DNA of 64,000 nt from Isoetes taiwanensis (GCA_021234155.1 JAJEKV010000051.1:9258105-9322104), one strand, 5' to 3'. Positions 1 through 9,771 are shown, counted from the first letter of the stretch. Numbers and translations: made by a program. Notes: generated by a model from the letters alone, not told the origin.

Positions 1-390
1 TCACATTACTTCCACGGGGGGCGACTCGTTATGGTGATCTTACGCAAGTGTCCGACGGCCAGCTCCCCGGCCTTCCTTGGTCGATCTTCGAGGAGTCAAT
101 CCGGGGATAGGGGTCAAGTTGGCATCCAAACTTGGCAATCCCCATGCTACCCAATCGATTGGGGCAGGTGGCGCCTTCCCAAATGGTAATTAGCCTAATT
201 TCCTAGGTTATAGGTTATTATTATTAATGTGTTAAATTAGCATAGCTAATTTAATCCTTCTTAAGATAACCCCCTAGGTTGCAATTAAGTTCCCATACCC
301 CCATGGTAGCGCATGCACTGTGGGGGAGTGACGTGCTTGTATTTGTACGTGTCCCGTATAGTAGACCGTATAAATACGTGGAACGTCACA
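1..390 (-). repeat. 3' LTR of the gypsy element, partial
   Basis: Positions 1-390 match 11604-11985 of the right-hand LTR almost base for base from about position 118 on, and with scattered differences before that. On the minus strand the LTR begins TGTGACGTTCC at 390. About 1.2 kb of this LTR lies outside the window to the left, so the left target duplication cannot be read. Confidence 0.93.
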
Positions 391-403
391 TTCTCCCCTC
401 CTT
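391..403 (-). other. Polypurine tract of the gypsy element
   Basis: On the minus strand the purine run AAGGAGGGGAGAA abuts the start of the 3' LTR. This is the expected plus-strand primer site for reverse transcription, and its position fixes the inner edge of the LTR. Confidence 0.85.
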
Positions 404-917
404 AAAAACAATGTTGTCCTCAGCATTGGGGTTAGCTAATTGAATACATATACGTAAAGCACTGAATTAGAAAATGAAGTTAAGAATATAACATTAATAC
501 GTTGAGATTATAGTAATTCTGACAGTAATACATTGAAGTTAAAATATGAAAGTATAAGCACCAAGGTGCCCGATACAAACTTATGATCAAGGGAGTTTAG
601 GACCAAGTCCCATTTAAAACATTCGACAAAGAAAAATCACACATGTAGACAAAACCAATACGGAAAAAGTTGGGTCATCGGCAACCCTCTATACAAGGCG
701 GTGGCGACTTGTTCAATCGGCTCCACACACAACCATATACCCAGTAGGTTAATAATATGATTAAGTTGTGGTTGAAGGGACCACCCCCTACAAATAAAAG
801 AAAAAATATCTAGAAGGGAATCTATCATGTGTACGGCTTGCAATTCATTGTGGCATAAGGAATGGTGGAGTTCCCCTTATAGCCGGAATGAACGCAGTCT
901 ATTTACTAGATGCCTTC
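404..917. other. 3' untranslated part of the gypsy element
   Basis: AT-rich sequence lies between the chromodomain stretch and the polypurine tract. I see no convincing coding frame here, and it is best read as the 3' untranslated region of the element. Confidence 0.6.
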
Positions 918-1211
918 CTAGCAATTCGCGGTCATGTCAACATCAACAATACACCACGTCCTAGAGAACACGAAGGTGATCTCATCATCGGTTATTATTA
1001 TCATATACGATGCGTCTACCCCTCTAAAACATGATTCTCGGTCAATCAAGCCTTCAAGCTTACCGCCGGGAGCGGGGTTGATAGCATCGTTGATGGTGCG
1101 GCCTTGAGATTCCCGCATGAAGTCTGGATAGTGCTTCTCAAGGTTTATCTTCATCACCCAGGTAGCATCTTCAATCGGTAAGTGCTTCCACTTGACCAAG
1201 TATTGCAACAT
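918..1211 (-). CDS. Chromodomain of the gypsy polyprotein (fossil part)
   Basis: The start of the frame has the chromodomain signature YLVKWKHLPIEDATW. The family consensus has an aromatic residue and VKWKG followed by W and an acidic stretch that forms the methyl-lysine pocket. In chromoviruses this domain ends the integrase and is known to steer integration by binding methylated histone H3 tails. It lies directly after the integrase. The frame runs past the domain into sequence that does not look conserved. The element is treated here as a fossil. Confidence 0.88.
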   Translation of the reverse strand: MLQYLVKWKHLPIEDATWVMKINLEKHYPDFMRESQGRTINDAINPAPGGKLEGLIDRESCFRGVDASYMIIITDDEITFVFSRTWCIVDVDMTANC

Positions 1212-1286
1212 TTGAGTCCTTAAATTACGTTTGTAAGCTCGATCAAGAAGAGCTTGGGCACTATTTCCAGCTGCTCTTGATCATTT

Positions 1287-2486
1287 CTAGGAGGGTAGGG
1301 GTATCCAAAACCTCCTCCGGATCAGGTGTGTTGCTTGAAGACTCACGTGAAAGACCTTGTGGATTTTCAAGCGGGTGGCAAGTCCAAGCGATATGCACCT
1401 GTTCTCCCACACGCGTTCGATAATCTGAGCGGCCCGATATCTGGGTGCCAACTTCTTCTGATTACCAATTTTAAGCTTGGCTTGTTTTACTTTGATCTTA
1501 AGCCAAACTGATTCGCCCACCTGGAAGATTCGTGGGGTTCGGTGCTTATCCGCTAGACTCTTCTGACGACTGCGTGCGGCCAATAAGTAACCCCGAACTT
1601 CTTCCACCAAGGCCTGCATTTCTAGAAGGAGTTGTTGCGAGACCTCCACTTTAGAAACAGGATTATGCCACGTGTCTGGAGTAAGACATTGATAGCCATA
1701 ATTTATCATGAAGGGAGACATTCTAGAAGACTCCTGCTTTGTACTGTTGTAGGCGAATTCTACCAAGTAAATATAATCCGCCCATTGTGACTGTTTACTC
1801 CATACATAGCTTCTTAGCATATCTTCGATAATACGATTGACACGTTCTGTTTGACCATCTGTCTGAGGATGGTAGGCTGTACTCATGGCAAGCTTGGTCT
1901 GGATGGTGGCGAAGAAATCCTTCCAGAATGCACTGACAAACTTAGGATCCCTATCCGATACAATTACTCTCGGCATCCCGTGCAACCTGAAAATTTCCTT
2001 TGCAAAGAGCAAGGCGGTGTCGAAGGCGGTGTCCGTGGTGCGACATGGCAGGAAGTGAGCCATCTTTGATAGTTTGTCGACCACGACCATTAAGGCATCA
2101 TACCCACGGAGAGTACGTGGAAGCCCCACAATGAAATCCATGGTTATGACTTCCCACTTGGCGTTGGGCACATCCAAAGGTTGCAACTCCCCGGGAACTC
2201 TTAATTGCTCAGCCTTGGTTTGTTGACAAACCTGACACTGTTTGATGTACCTAGCAATATCCTTCTTCATGGAAGGCCAAAAATAGCTGGAGCGGATCTT
2301 AAAGTAAGTTTTCATAAAACCCGCATGTCCTGCTATAGGGCTGTTGTGTGTGTCGTGGAGAATCAGCTTTCGCACCCCTGAAGTCGCTGGAACACACAAC
2401 TTATCTTTGTAATATAATAAATTGCCCTCCTTCTTATATGAACGGAATGCTTCACGTTCTCTATCGGTACGGGCTTCCTTACCCAA
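1287..2486 (-). CDS. Integrase of the gypsy element (fossil part)
   Basis: A 399-residue frame shows the integrase zinc-binding HHCC region (HAGFMKTYFKI, then CQVCQQTK) and a DDE core. The first aspartate is in VITMDFIVGLP, the second in VSDRDPKFVS, and the glutamate is in the YHPQTDGQTERVNR region. Downstream is the conserved GPY-type region (VGESVWLKIK through APRYRAAQIIERV), leading to the chromodomain. The domains are in normal order, and this is the longest preserved stretch of pol in the copy. Confidence 0.95.
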   Translation of the reverse strand: MGKEARTDREREAFRSYKKEGNLLYYKDKLCVPATSGVRKLILHDTHNSPIAGHAGFMKTYFKIRSSYFWPSMKKDIARYIKQCQVCQQTKAEQLRVPGELQPLDVPNAKWEVITMDFIVGLPRTLRGYDALMVVVDKLSKMAHFLPCRTTDTAFDTALLFAKEIFRLHGMPRVIVSDRDPKFVSAFWKDFFATIQTKLAMSTAYHPQTDGQTERVNRIIEDMLRSYVWSKQSQWADYIYLVEFAYNSTKQESSRMSPFMINYGYQCLTPDTWHNPVSKVEVSQQLLLEMQALVEEVRGYLLAARSRQKSLADKHRTPRIFQVGESVWLKIKVKQAKLKIGNQKKLAPRYRAAQIIERVWENRCISLGLATRLKIHKVFHVSLQATHLIRRRFWIPLPS

Positions 2487-2573
2487 ACTTTCCCAAATAT
2501 TACAATTGCGGATCTGTGGCCAAGGTCTGTCTATCCGCTTCCCAAACTCGGGCCGGTGAGTGTGGAAATGGCA

Positions 2574-3159
2574 TTACAATGGGTGCGGGTTATGAAGGGA
2601 TGACGTGACAAGGCATCCGCAAACCACATTGTGCTTCCCCGGTTTTATATACAATCTCAAGTCATATTCCTCGAGGAATTCCATCCATCTCTGTATTTGG
2701 CGTAGATTCAGATTTAATTTGGGTGGATAAATAGCGGAGACTCGATGATCCGTATCCGGCTGAAATCTTCTACCAAGAAGGTAGTGTCTCCAAATACGGA
2801 GAGCACGAACAACCGCCGAAGAATTCCTGGTCATGGGTAGGATATCATTTGCTGCTGCATCGTTCATCTTCTTTGAATCGTAAGCAACAACTCTCCCCTC
2901 CTCGCATTAGAACTCCACCAAAGTAGCTATCTTACTAGCGTCGGTGGCTACTTGATTATCCTTTTCAGGATCGGGGGCAAGGTAAGGGATCTGGTGCGGA
3001 TGTTAAGGCATCCTTGAGCTTCTGGAAGCCGACTTGGACTTTTGTTTTCCAATGTTCCATCCAATCCTTTACTTTCTCATGCCTTGTGAGATTAGTAAGA
3101 GGTGCGGCAATTGTTGCAAAATCCTTAACAAATTTCCGATAATATCCTGCGAGTCCCAA
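2574..3159 (-). CDS. RNase H region and RT-RNase H linker of the gypsy element (fossil part)
   Basis: The right part (2965-3159) has GLAGYYRKFVKDFATIAAPL, the typical start of the linker after reverse transcriptase in Ty3/gypsy polyproteins. The left part (2574-2867) has RIWRHYLLGRRFQPDTDHR and then RQIQRWMEFLEEYDL, the classic RNase H C-terminal half (WRHYLLG, TDH, RxRWxEFLxEYD). The region is decayed and is not offered as a continuous gene. Confidence 0.9.
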
Positions 3160-3240
3160 GAAACTCCGGACCTCAAAACATTAGGCGGAATGGGCCAATC
3201 CTTTATTGCTTCTATCTTAGTTGGGTCTGTAGCAATTCCT

Positions 3241-4492
3241 TCACGAGATAATATGCCCCAAATAGTCTACCCTCGGAGTGGCGAACTTGCATTTAGAGAA
3301 CTTGGCAAAGAGCTGATGGCGCCTTAGCTTTTGCAAAGCTAATCGAAGATGTTGTTCATGTTGCTGCAAGGTTTTACTATAGATGAGAATGTCATCAAAG
3401 AAAATGACAACAAAGTCATCCAAGTATTGGCGGAAGATGTCATTCATCAACCGCATAAACGTTGCAGGGGCGTTGGTCAATCCAAAAGGCATGACAGTGA
3501 ATTCATAATGCCCATATCCGGGTACTGAAAAGCGACTTATGGATGTCCTCTTCCTTAATCCTTATCTGATGGTACCCGGAGCGCAAATCAATCTTTGAGA
3601 AATATTTTGCTCCTTGTAACTGGTCCATAAGATCATCTGCCCTAGGCAAAGCATAGCGATTCTTGATGGTATGCTTATTGAGTTGCCTATAATCAATACA
3701 CATCCTTAAGGAGCCATCTTTCTTCTTGACAAAAAGAATAGGAGCGCCAAATGGTGAAACACTGGGCCGAATAAACCCCAAATTCAGTAACTCTTGTAGC
3801 TGTTTCTTAAGCTCTGCTAACTCCGGAGGACTCATTCTCTGACGGGCTTTGTTGGTAGGCTTAGTACCTGGTTCAAGAGTTATCTCACATTCCACCCCTC
3901 TGAAAGGAGGAAGCTTGTGGATCTCATCTGGAAAAAGATCGCTAAATTCTCGAAGAAGGGTAGCAATGTCCGATGGTAAGACGTCGATTACTTGCTGCTG
4001 TTTGGAGTCCGACTCAATGGAAGCAAGTTTAATGAGGCAAAGGAGTTCATTCCTGCGTATAGCTTTTCCTAGCTGCTTTATTGACATTGACTGCATAGCG
4101 GAGTGTAATGAATCACCTTTTATTGTCACACGTGCTCCATTAGCGGCGTTGAAGGTGACCTCCCGTTTCTCACAGTCTATGTGGGCCCTAGCAGACGCTA
4201 AAAACTCCATTCCCACAATAAGATCATATTTGCCAATGTCCATTAACTCGGCACCCAAGGCAACTGGTGCACCTGGCAACTGCATTTTAAGGTTAATACG
4301 GCGGCCATGAGTGTGTCTGATCTTACCGCTAGCTAATGTGACTGGCTTAGGTCGGGATCTCAACGTTTCCAGCTGCAGTACCTGGGCCATTCTAGGAGAA
4401 GCAAAATTATGCGTACTACCCGTGTCCATCAAAATTATGAAGGGCTTACTGTCTACTTGGCCTATTGTAGAAATAATGTATATGACTTTCAA
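3241..4492 (-). CDS. Protease and reverse transcriptase of the gypsy element (fossil part)
   Basis: The upstream frame (3503-4492) starts with an aspartic protease: [12 protein letters not shown] with the DTG active site, and later DLIVGMEFL. It continues into reverse transcriptase: [52 protein letters not shown]. The adjacent frame (3241-3492) has [20 protein letters not shown] and the catalytic FFDDILIYS (the YxDD box), then [10 protein letters not shown] and VDYLGHIIS. This order of PR then RT, with integrase downstream, is diagnostic of Ty3/gypsy. Confidence 0.95.
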
Positions 4493-4928
4493 GCGTTACT
4501 GTTTCTATAGCGGCAAGAATATGAGACGCACCATGAATGTACTTTCGGGGCCTCGTCCTCCGCAAAGAAGATTGGACTCCAAATCTTCCCAATCCAGGCC
4601 GACCATGGCGGTTGAGCGATCTGCGTGGCGTGCGGACAATTCGCATGAAGTGTCCGGCCTCATCTGCCCGTAGCATGCCTTATCCCGTGGAGCTGTTCTC
4701 GCCTCTTTAGGAATGGACCGTAAGAGGCCCCAATTTCCTTTCCAGCATTGTTCTCGCTTATCCGGGCGTGCTAAAAGCAACTTTCTTCTCCCTCAAGGCG
4801 TCCATAAGAATTGTCTTTGAGAGGGCCCCGGACTTGGCTTAACGGGGTTTGTAAGGTGTGGACGGCCGTGGTCGCGAGTAAGGAGCAGGTCGCGGATCTT
4901 GCGCTCCTTGGCGTGTCTTCCTCAAGGC

Positions 4929-5816
4929 TTAATGCCTTAGCTTCCGCCTACTCATCGACTTTGGGTCGATGGCCTTGACCATTCGTTTAATGGATGGGGC
5001 CAACCCTTCAATGTAGCCCTCTACTGCTCTTTTCTCATTCATTCCTGGCACGTACAACCTCAAACGCATGAATTCGTCAGTGTAGGCCTGCACGGACATG
5101 CCCTTCCTCGTTCCAACCTTGTAGAAGGTCTGAATCACAGCATTTGTGCGCGTGAGGCACGTAATGCGATTTAAAAAGCCTTAGCAAACTTCACGAACTT
5201 GCATCCGCTCCTATCCGGTGTTTAGCTTCGGCGTAACCCTTCCACCAAATACGGGCAGCTCCGGTAAGGTTCGTGGTGGCGACCTTCCCTGTATCTTTCT
5301 CCGTCATTCCATAGGACTTCCCGAATTCCTTCATTTCGTCCAACCAAGATTCCGCATTCAAGCCTCCTCTGGATTTCCCATCAAACTGAGCCAACTTCCG
5401 GTTCTTCCATATACTAGTGATAGCTGTATCAACGGTTTTTCGGTATTCCTTATCCTTACGCCTTGAATGGTCACTGTCTGATAGCGAGGACCCCGAAGAA
5501 CCCGAAGTGGTTGAATGTGAGGAAGCGGCGCTATCCTTAGAGGAACTTCGTTGACGCTTAGCATGAGTCCTTCTCTCATGCAATTACATGGCTAGCTCCT
5601 CGGGAGGAGATGGTCTGTTGTGTGTGGACTCAATGGTCGCGAGGTAATTCGGTCCGTCCTCTCCCGAGTATGTGGCAGTGGATTGGTATGCAACACATAA
5701 GCCTGTAACTCGCCGAGTTGCCTTTTCATTAACATCAATTCCTGTTCAGGGGTGAGCCTACTGGCGTTGGAGGGTGTTTGCCAAGCGGCGTTACGTACAC
5801 CGTCTATAGGAATCAT
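4929..5816 (-). CDS. Gag region of the gypsy element (fossil part)
   Basis: The stretch holds IWKNRKLAQFDGKSRGGLNAESWLDEMKEF (split over the motif), typical of plant gypsy gag before the capsid helices, then TNLTGAARIWWKG, MIQTFYKVGTRKGMSVQAY and TDEFMRLRLYVPGMNEKR. A Ser/Arg-rich low-complexity segment (about 5480-5580) precedes it, and an N-terminal part lies at 5592-5816 (LTPEQELMLMKRQLGELQAY, probably a coiled coil). It is broken. The gap to the protease at 4500-4900 should hold the CCHC knuckle, and I read only weak traces of one there. Confidence 0.85.
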
Positions 5817-5997
5817 TCATGAATATATAAGCAGATTTACATTAATGTACAATCCCTTTTTAAGTTAATCGAAACAAAAGTATATACAAACAGAAGACAA
5901 TATTTGTATTTCATTCAAGTTGATTATAACAACGGGTTGATTGATACATGGATTGAGACAAAAAAGTAGGTATGATACAATGGGAACTTTTAAAGTT

Positions 5998-6480
5998 CTA
6001 CTTGCACACAAATAAACCACAACAACGAAAAACACAACGGAAGAGACCAAGCCTAGGGGTTGGGAAGAAGTACAGGATCGCCAGAAGCGGTACTCTCCCC
6101 GCATGTTTCGGACGAAGTTTATAGCGCGCCCGTGCTTGGACAATGATTGCTTGGTACTCCCATGTTGGGCTGATAATCAGAAGGTTAAAGAGCCTTCGTG
6201 ATTGCATAAAAGAGTTGCCAAAGATGGTCGTTATGCCCTCGAAGGCTTCGTGCCTGGTCATATTCCAAAGTAGTCCTGTGTGCGACCGGGGGGTCATCTT
6301 CGGATCCTCGGCTCGATCCCCGAGGATGTTAACTATCTCCAGCCCTTTGTCAGGGTCGTAGAGTTCCCCTGGTGGCGGTGGTTCGGTTTCATAGCCTTCC
6401 TCCCATTCTGGATATTCACCATATCTCTGGCCATAGTCCTGGTCTCATGCCCTGATCGTCCCTCCTAACCATATCGGTGA
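5998..6480 (-). CDS. Leader ORF c of the gypsy element, unrecognised
   Basis: Upstream of gag a minus-strand open frame reads GEYPEWEEGYETEPPPPGEL, then DPDKGLEIVNILGDRAEDPK and TPRSHTGLLWNMTRHEAFEG before the stop near 5998. The N-terminal half is acidic and proline-rich, and the C-terminal half is hydrophobic and basic. I do not recognise the family. It lies in the element's sense orientation between the H3-bearing segment and gag, so it is either a second additional ORF of the element or captured sequence. Confidence 0.45.
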
Positions 6481-6539
6481 TTCTCTCCTCATATTCCCAA
6501 ATGTTTTCCTCTGCAACATAGTTGGAATAAATAGAGAAC

Positions 6540-7150
6540 ATTTTGTAATTCCATTATATTCTAAAGTTTTAATACTTTTGAAGAGGATGTCATAAAGAAA
6601 AACACACAATTCAATAATACTCCTCAAGAGAACTTTGTATTTAATAAGTAAATAAGGTATACCATTTGTCAATATGGTCCATTCAATTGCCAACCGAAAA
6701 TCCCAGAACACACATATATAGATATATAAGAAAAAAACTAGCAAAACATATATATATATATATACATTTTTCATAGCAAAATTATACTAGGAACTAGGCC
6801 CTGCCTCCTGATCCTTAGCCCTAGGAGGTGGTGGAGGCGGTCGGTGTCGCAGAAGAGAGTAACCCTGTGGTCTCTCTTGTGGCAGCCGCAATGTCTGCAA
6901 CCTCTCGGGGATAGGCAACGGCCAATGGGGCTGCCGTGAGGAGCTTCATGCCCATCCAAGGCGCAATGTCCCGACCCAAGGCCCGTCGGGGCAAGGTCCC
7001 GTCGATGAAAGTACATACGTAAACGTCACGATAGGGAAGCTTCTTGTGGCGGCCAGGTGTAGAGAGTGCACGGAGGGCCCACCATGAAGCTTCACCTCCG
7101 GCGCTAGATCTCGGCTATGAAGAGGACTTGTCCGCGGTTTGAAGGCCGAC
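6540..7150. other. AT-rich spacer within the gypsy leader
   Basis: The left half (6540-6780) is AT-rich and includes a short TA repeat near 6748-6765. The right half is mixed sequence with short minus-strand frames that I cannot recognise. Nothing convincing is coded here. Confidence 0.5.
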
Positions 7151-7171
7151 AAAAAAGAAATCGTAAGATGG

Positions 7172-7420
7172 TTACCCAAAGACTTTCCCTTGCGAAGTCT
7201 CGAGATGTCGCCACTTCTTTATCCAGTCCATGGGGACTTCTTCCTCCTTGAGCTCCCTTGCTCCCTCCTTCTTGTGCTTGGGGGTTATGGTATAAATCTT
7301 CACCCTCATCATCCGAAAGTCGGAGGGAACTTCCACCATATTAATGTTTGGGACGGAGGTCTCATAGCCGTGAAGGCATCCAGTGCAAAGTCTAAGGCCG
7401 GGTTCCCCGCACGAAGTCAC
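7172..7420 (-). CDS. Leader ORF, small, unrecognised
   Basis: An 82-residue minus-strand frame reads VPNINMVEVPSDFRMMRVKI, then TPKHKKEGARELKEEEVPMD and WIKKWRHLETSQGK. It has the composition of a real protein, alternating basic and acidic residues with a Trp-rich end. It follows leader ORF b directly in another frame. I recognise no family and do not infer that the two were one protein. Confidence 0.35.
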   Translation of the reverse strand: MTSCGEPGLRLCTGCLHGYETSVPNINMVEVPSDFRMMRVKIYTITPKHKKEGARELKEEEVPMDWIKKWRHLETSQGKVFG

Positions 7421-8198
7421 GAGACGTAGGTAGGGTCTCCGCCGGCTCTAGAGTCTCCTGACGGAACTGAAGCAGCTGGTGCACCTCCGGAGGAAGCTCG
7501 GTAGAAGTGAAGTCGATGAAATCATCCATACAATACTCCGCAAGCTCGTAAAGTACATGGTCTTTGCGCTTGCGTCTAAATCCGGCCACCACGTGATACG
7601 TCCAGATAATATCATCCAAGAGAAGGTATTCCCCCCTTTGGTGATAAATAACGGAAGGCCGTCCTAACCCCGACAAGCCTATAGATTGGTCACGGCCGCG
7701 GTGGTAGCTCCTCGCTAGCTCTTTCCAACGGGCAAAGTCGCCCATGCCTATATGCTCGTCATCCCCCTCCTCGGGAGGATTCGCGGCAGCTTGCCCTTCT
7801 CTGCGCAAGCAAGGTTTCATCCTCAACGTATTGGTCCATGAGGATGGCTAGAGCGAAAGTGGCTTCCAGATACTGCTGCCCCTGATGCTGGACCACTGGT
7901 AGGTGTTTACCCCATCGGAGTTTCCCCTTCAGGACATCATAAGCATGTGTGTCCCCGCCTAGCATCTGCCGAACTATCTCCCGCTCCAAATACAAGTGGG
8001 GAGGATCCCCCAGAGGAATACACAGAGGAAGCATTTCCTCCATGTAAAAGTCAAGGAATCCGGGAGTCCCTGATGCCGCATGTTGGCAAGGAGATCTATG
8101 CGTTGGCATAGCAAAGGCTGCAGCAGGTCGAAGGGAACCTGTGGATCCCATTTCTCTCCATCAAGGTACCAGGCAGCAAGGTCGGCGGCGGCAGCCAT
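7392..8198 (-). CDS. Leader ORF b region, unrecognised protein family
   Basis: The region opens with MAAAADLAAWYLDGEKWDP at 8198, 58 bases below a TATA-like box. It continues in minus-strand frames with GFLDFYMEEMLPLCIPLGDP, YLEREIVRQMLGGDTHAYDV, HLPVVQHQGQQYLEATFALA, MGDFARWKELARSYHRGRDQ and ELAEYCMDDFIDFTSTELPP. Composition is that of a soluble, helix-rich protein. More than one frame is involved, so the copy appears broken once or twice. I do not recognise the family. It may be a second captured host gene next to the H3, or an element-specific accessory protein. Confidence 0.55.
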
Positions 8199-8250
8199 GG
8201 CGCTAGAAGGGAGGAGAGAGGATAAGAAGCGTTTAAAATAACCTTACAGT

Positions 8251-8286
8251 CCCCTTTTAAACCCTCTTATTAAAGCTGACGTCAGC
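8251..8286 (-). promoter_or_regulatory. Candidate internal promoter: TGACGTCA palindrome and TATA-like box
   Basis: The perfect 12-base palindrome GCTGACGTCAGC lies at 8275-8286. It contains TGACGTCA, the classic bZIP/ACGT site, and the hexamer ACGTCA is a known plant histone-promoter element. On the minus strand it is followed at 8261-8251 by TTTAAAAGGGG, a TATA-like box, then a pyrimidine-rich leader (CTTATCCTCTCTCCTCCC) and the ATG of ORF b at 8198. This layout suggests that ORF b has its own transcription start inside the retroelement. Promoter activity is inferred. Confidence 0.5.
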
Positions 8287-8347
8287 ATTTTATTTTAAAT
8301 TTAACATAAAAAAAAACATTAAACTTTTAATTCAAAATAAAAGCCTC

Positions 8348-8353
8348 TTTATT
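8348..8353 (-). terminator. Candidate poly(A) signal behind the H3 ORF
   Basis: AATAAA on the minus strand lies about 50 bases beyond the H3 stop codon at 8400, in AT-rich sequence, with further AATAAA-like words near 8290. Together with the promoter-like block that follows, it makes the H3 ORF look like a complete small transcription unit. Confidence 0.4.
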
Positions 8354-8399
8354 AATTTTCACAAAAAAATATGTACAAATGCGGATCCCCGCAAGTAGG

Positions 8400-9089
8400 C
8401 TAAGGTTGCTCCCCCCGTATCCTATGGGCGAGGGCTAAATCCTTAGGCATTATGGTGACCCTCTTTGCGTGGATAGCGCAAAGGTTGGCATCACCAAAAA
8501 GTGCTACCAAGTAGGCTTCAGCAGCCTCTTGGAGCGCCAAAATTGCAAAGGTCTGGAAACGGAGATCGGTCTTAAATTGCTGTGCGATCTCCCGTACCAG
8601 CCTCTGGAAAGGCAGCTTCCTGATCAGAAGGTCCGTGGACTTCTGAAATTTGCGGATCTCCCGCAATGCCACGGTACCGGGTCGGAACCGATGAGGCTTC
8701 CGCTGTGGCCCAGGCCCCGACGATGTTGGCACCGTCTTAGCCCCAGCAACCGGCCGGGAGTTATCCACTCTCTGCTGCCTCCGGTCGGAGCTGGTCTTCT
8801 TCCCAAAAGCCCCGACAGTCTTTAACTTATCCTTGTATTGACTGCCGGCCTTATGGGCGACTCCCTTCCTCCGGAGCTTAACGGTCGGATGCGTCGGTTT
8901 TGGGTTCGAGCCACTCCCAGATGCACCTCCTCCCTGTTGGTCCCGCTGATCTTGTCGGTCCCGCTCCTCTTGCTCCAACTTCTCGCGCTCTTCCCGAGCT
9001 CTCCTTAGGTCTTCTTGGATCTGAGCAAAAAGTTGGGCTGCGGCACGGCGATTAAGTTCAGCGTGGTACCGTTGTGGCCGCAGACCCAT
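8400..9089 (-). CDS. Histone H3-like protein with long divergent N-terminus, carried in a gypsy leader
   Basis: This is an uninterrupted 229-codon ORF from ATG at 9089. Residues 131-229 are a full histone H3 fold: [72 protein letters not shown] and LAHRIRGE. About 84 of 99 residues match canonical plant H3. R63, R83, K56, K79, K115, C110, H113, K122 and D123 (H3 numbering) are all kept. Changes include D77Q, S86T, F at 87, G102A, E105G, T107A and R128H. F41 is as in plant H3.1 and L90 as in H3.3. The loop-1 length is canonical, so it is not CENH3. Residues 10-52 form a charged, probably coiled helix. Residues 60-130 are a basic tail without the ARKS motifs around K9 and K27. There is no intron. 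It lies sense to gag-pol and inside the LTRs. Confidence 0.93.
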   Translation of the reverse strand: MGLRPQRYHAELNRRAAAQLFAQIQEDLRRAREEREKLEQEERDRQDQRDQQGGGASGSGSNPKPTHPTVKLRRKGVAHKAGSQYKDKLKTVGAFGKKTSSDRRQQRVDNSRPVAGAKTVPTSSGPGPQRKPHRFRPGTVALREIRKFQKSTDLLIRKLPFQRLVREIAQQFKTDLRFQTFAILALQEAAEAYLVALFGDANLCAIHAKRVTIMPKDLALAHRIRGEQP

Positions 9090-9399
9090 GTCTATCTGAA
9101 TAGTTGTCAGATAGTCTATGCTAATGTCGGGATTTCTCCCCGGACAAAGGCTGTTGGAACCCTCATGCCGGTGGTATGGGGAACCTCAATGGCTCTGCCA
9201 TCAATGACGGCAAAGCCGCCCCCTCGGTGGTATCTGCATTACTCCCTACCCCTCCTCTTTGTCGGCCGGCCAATCTCCCTGGTCGCCCCTCCCCGGCAAA
9301 ACCCCTAATCACGGTCACCTCCCCGACATCTTCCTCCTCCGTATGGCCTTCCCGTTGGGAGGATAAAATTTGATGAGCATCATTACCATATCGGGTTGC

Positions 9400-9771
9400 T
9401 CAACAAGGGTATATATGGGAGAGGCGTAGGTTCAAATGGATGAGGAATGGCTCTGAGAAGTGATAGACAGGATATGGAATCCTATCGTTGTTCTCAAACC
9501 TATTGACCAGCTCATCCAACAAGATGTCGATGAGGGCTGGGTCAGTAGCCATGTGCTTAGCAATCATGGCGTAGATCTCCACGATGCTCATGGTGGACGG
9601 ATCCGGAGCGCTCTTGGTAATAGCCATAGCGGGTAGTGCGGCGCTGGCGGCGAAGGGGATGGCAAAGGGGGCGCTAAGAGGCACAAAGCACAAGGGCGCA
9701 GGATCAAGGTCCGGTCTGGTGGCGATGGCGGAGGGCGGCTCAGGCGGTTGGAGGCACGGAAGCAAAAGCAA
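9400..9771 (-). CDS. Leader ORF a, unrecognised
   Basis: A 123-residue minus-strand frame opens with a Pro/Ala-rich stretch and continues MAITKSAPDPSTMSIVEIYA, MIAKHMATDPALIDILLDEL and VNRFENNDRIPYPVYHFSEP. The likely true start is the internal Met before AITKSAP. The helical middle (IVEIYAMIAKHM, ALIDILLDELV) is protein-like. It is the first ORF behind the primer site and lies about 300 bases ahead of the H3 ORF. I do not recognise a family. Sequence between it and H3 (9090-9400) also reads partly open but is not clearly coding. Confidence 0.4.
   Translation of the reverse strand: MLLLPCLQPPEPPSAIATRPDLDPAPLCFVPLSAPFAIPFAASAALPAMAITKSAPDPSTMSIVEIYAMIAKHMATDPALIDILLDELVNRFENNDRIPYPVYHFSEPFLIHLNLRLSHIYPC

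Noticed and set aside
1326-2608. Plus-strand frames across the gypsy integrase and leader regions
   Set aside because: They are antisense shadows of clear minus-strand protein domains.
8400-8699. The histone fold as a centromeric H3 (CENH3)
   Set aside because: Loop 1 has the canonical length and [14 protein letters not shown] and FKTDLRF are those of ordinary H3. CENH3 proteins are longer and diverged there.
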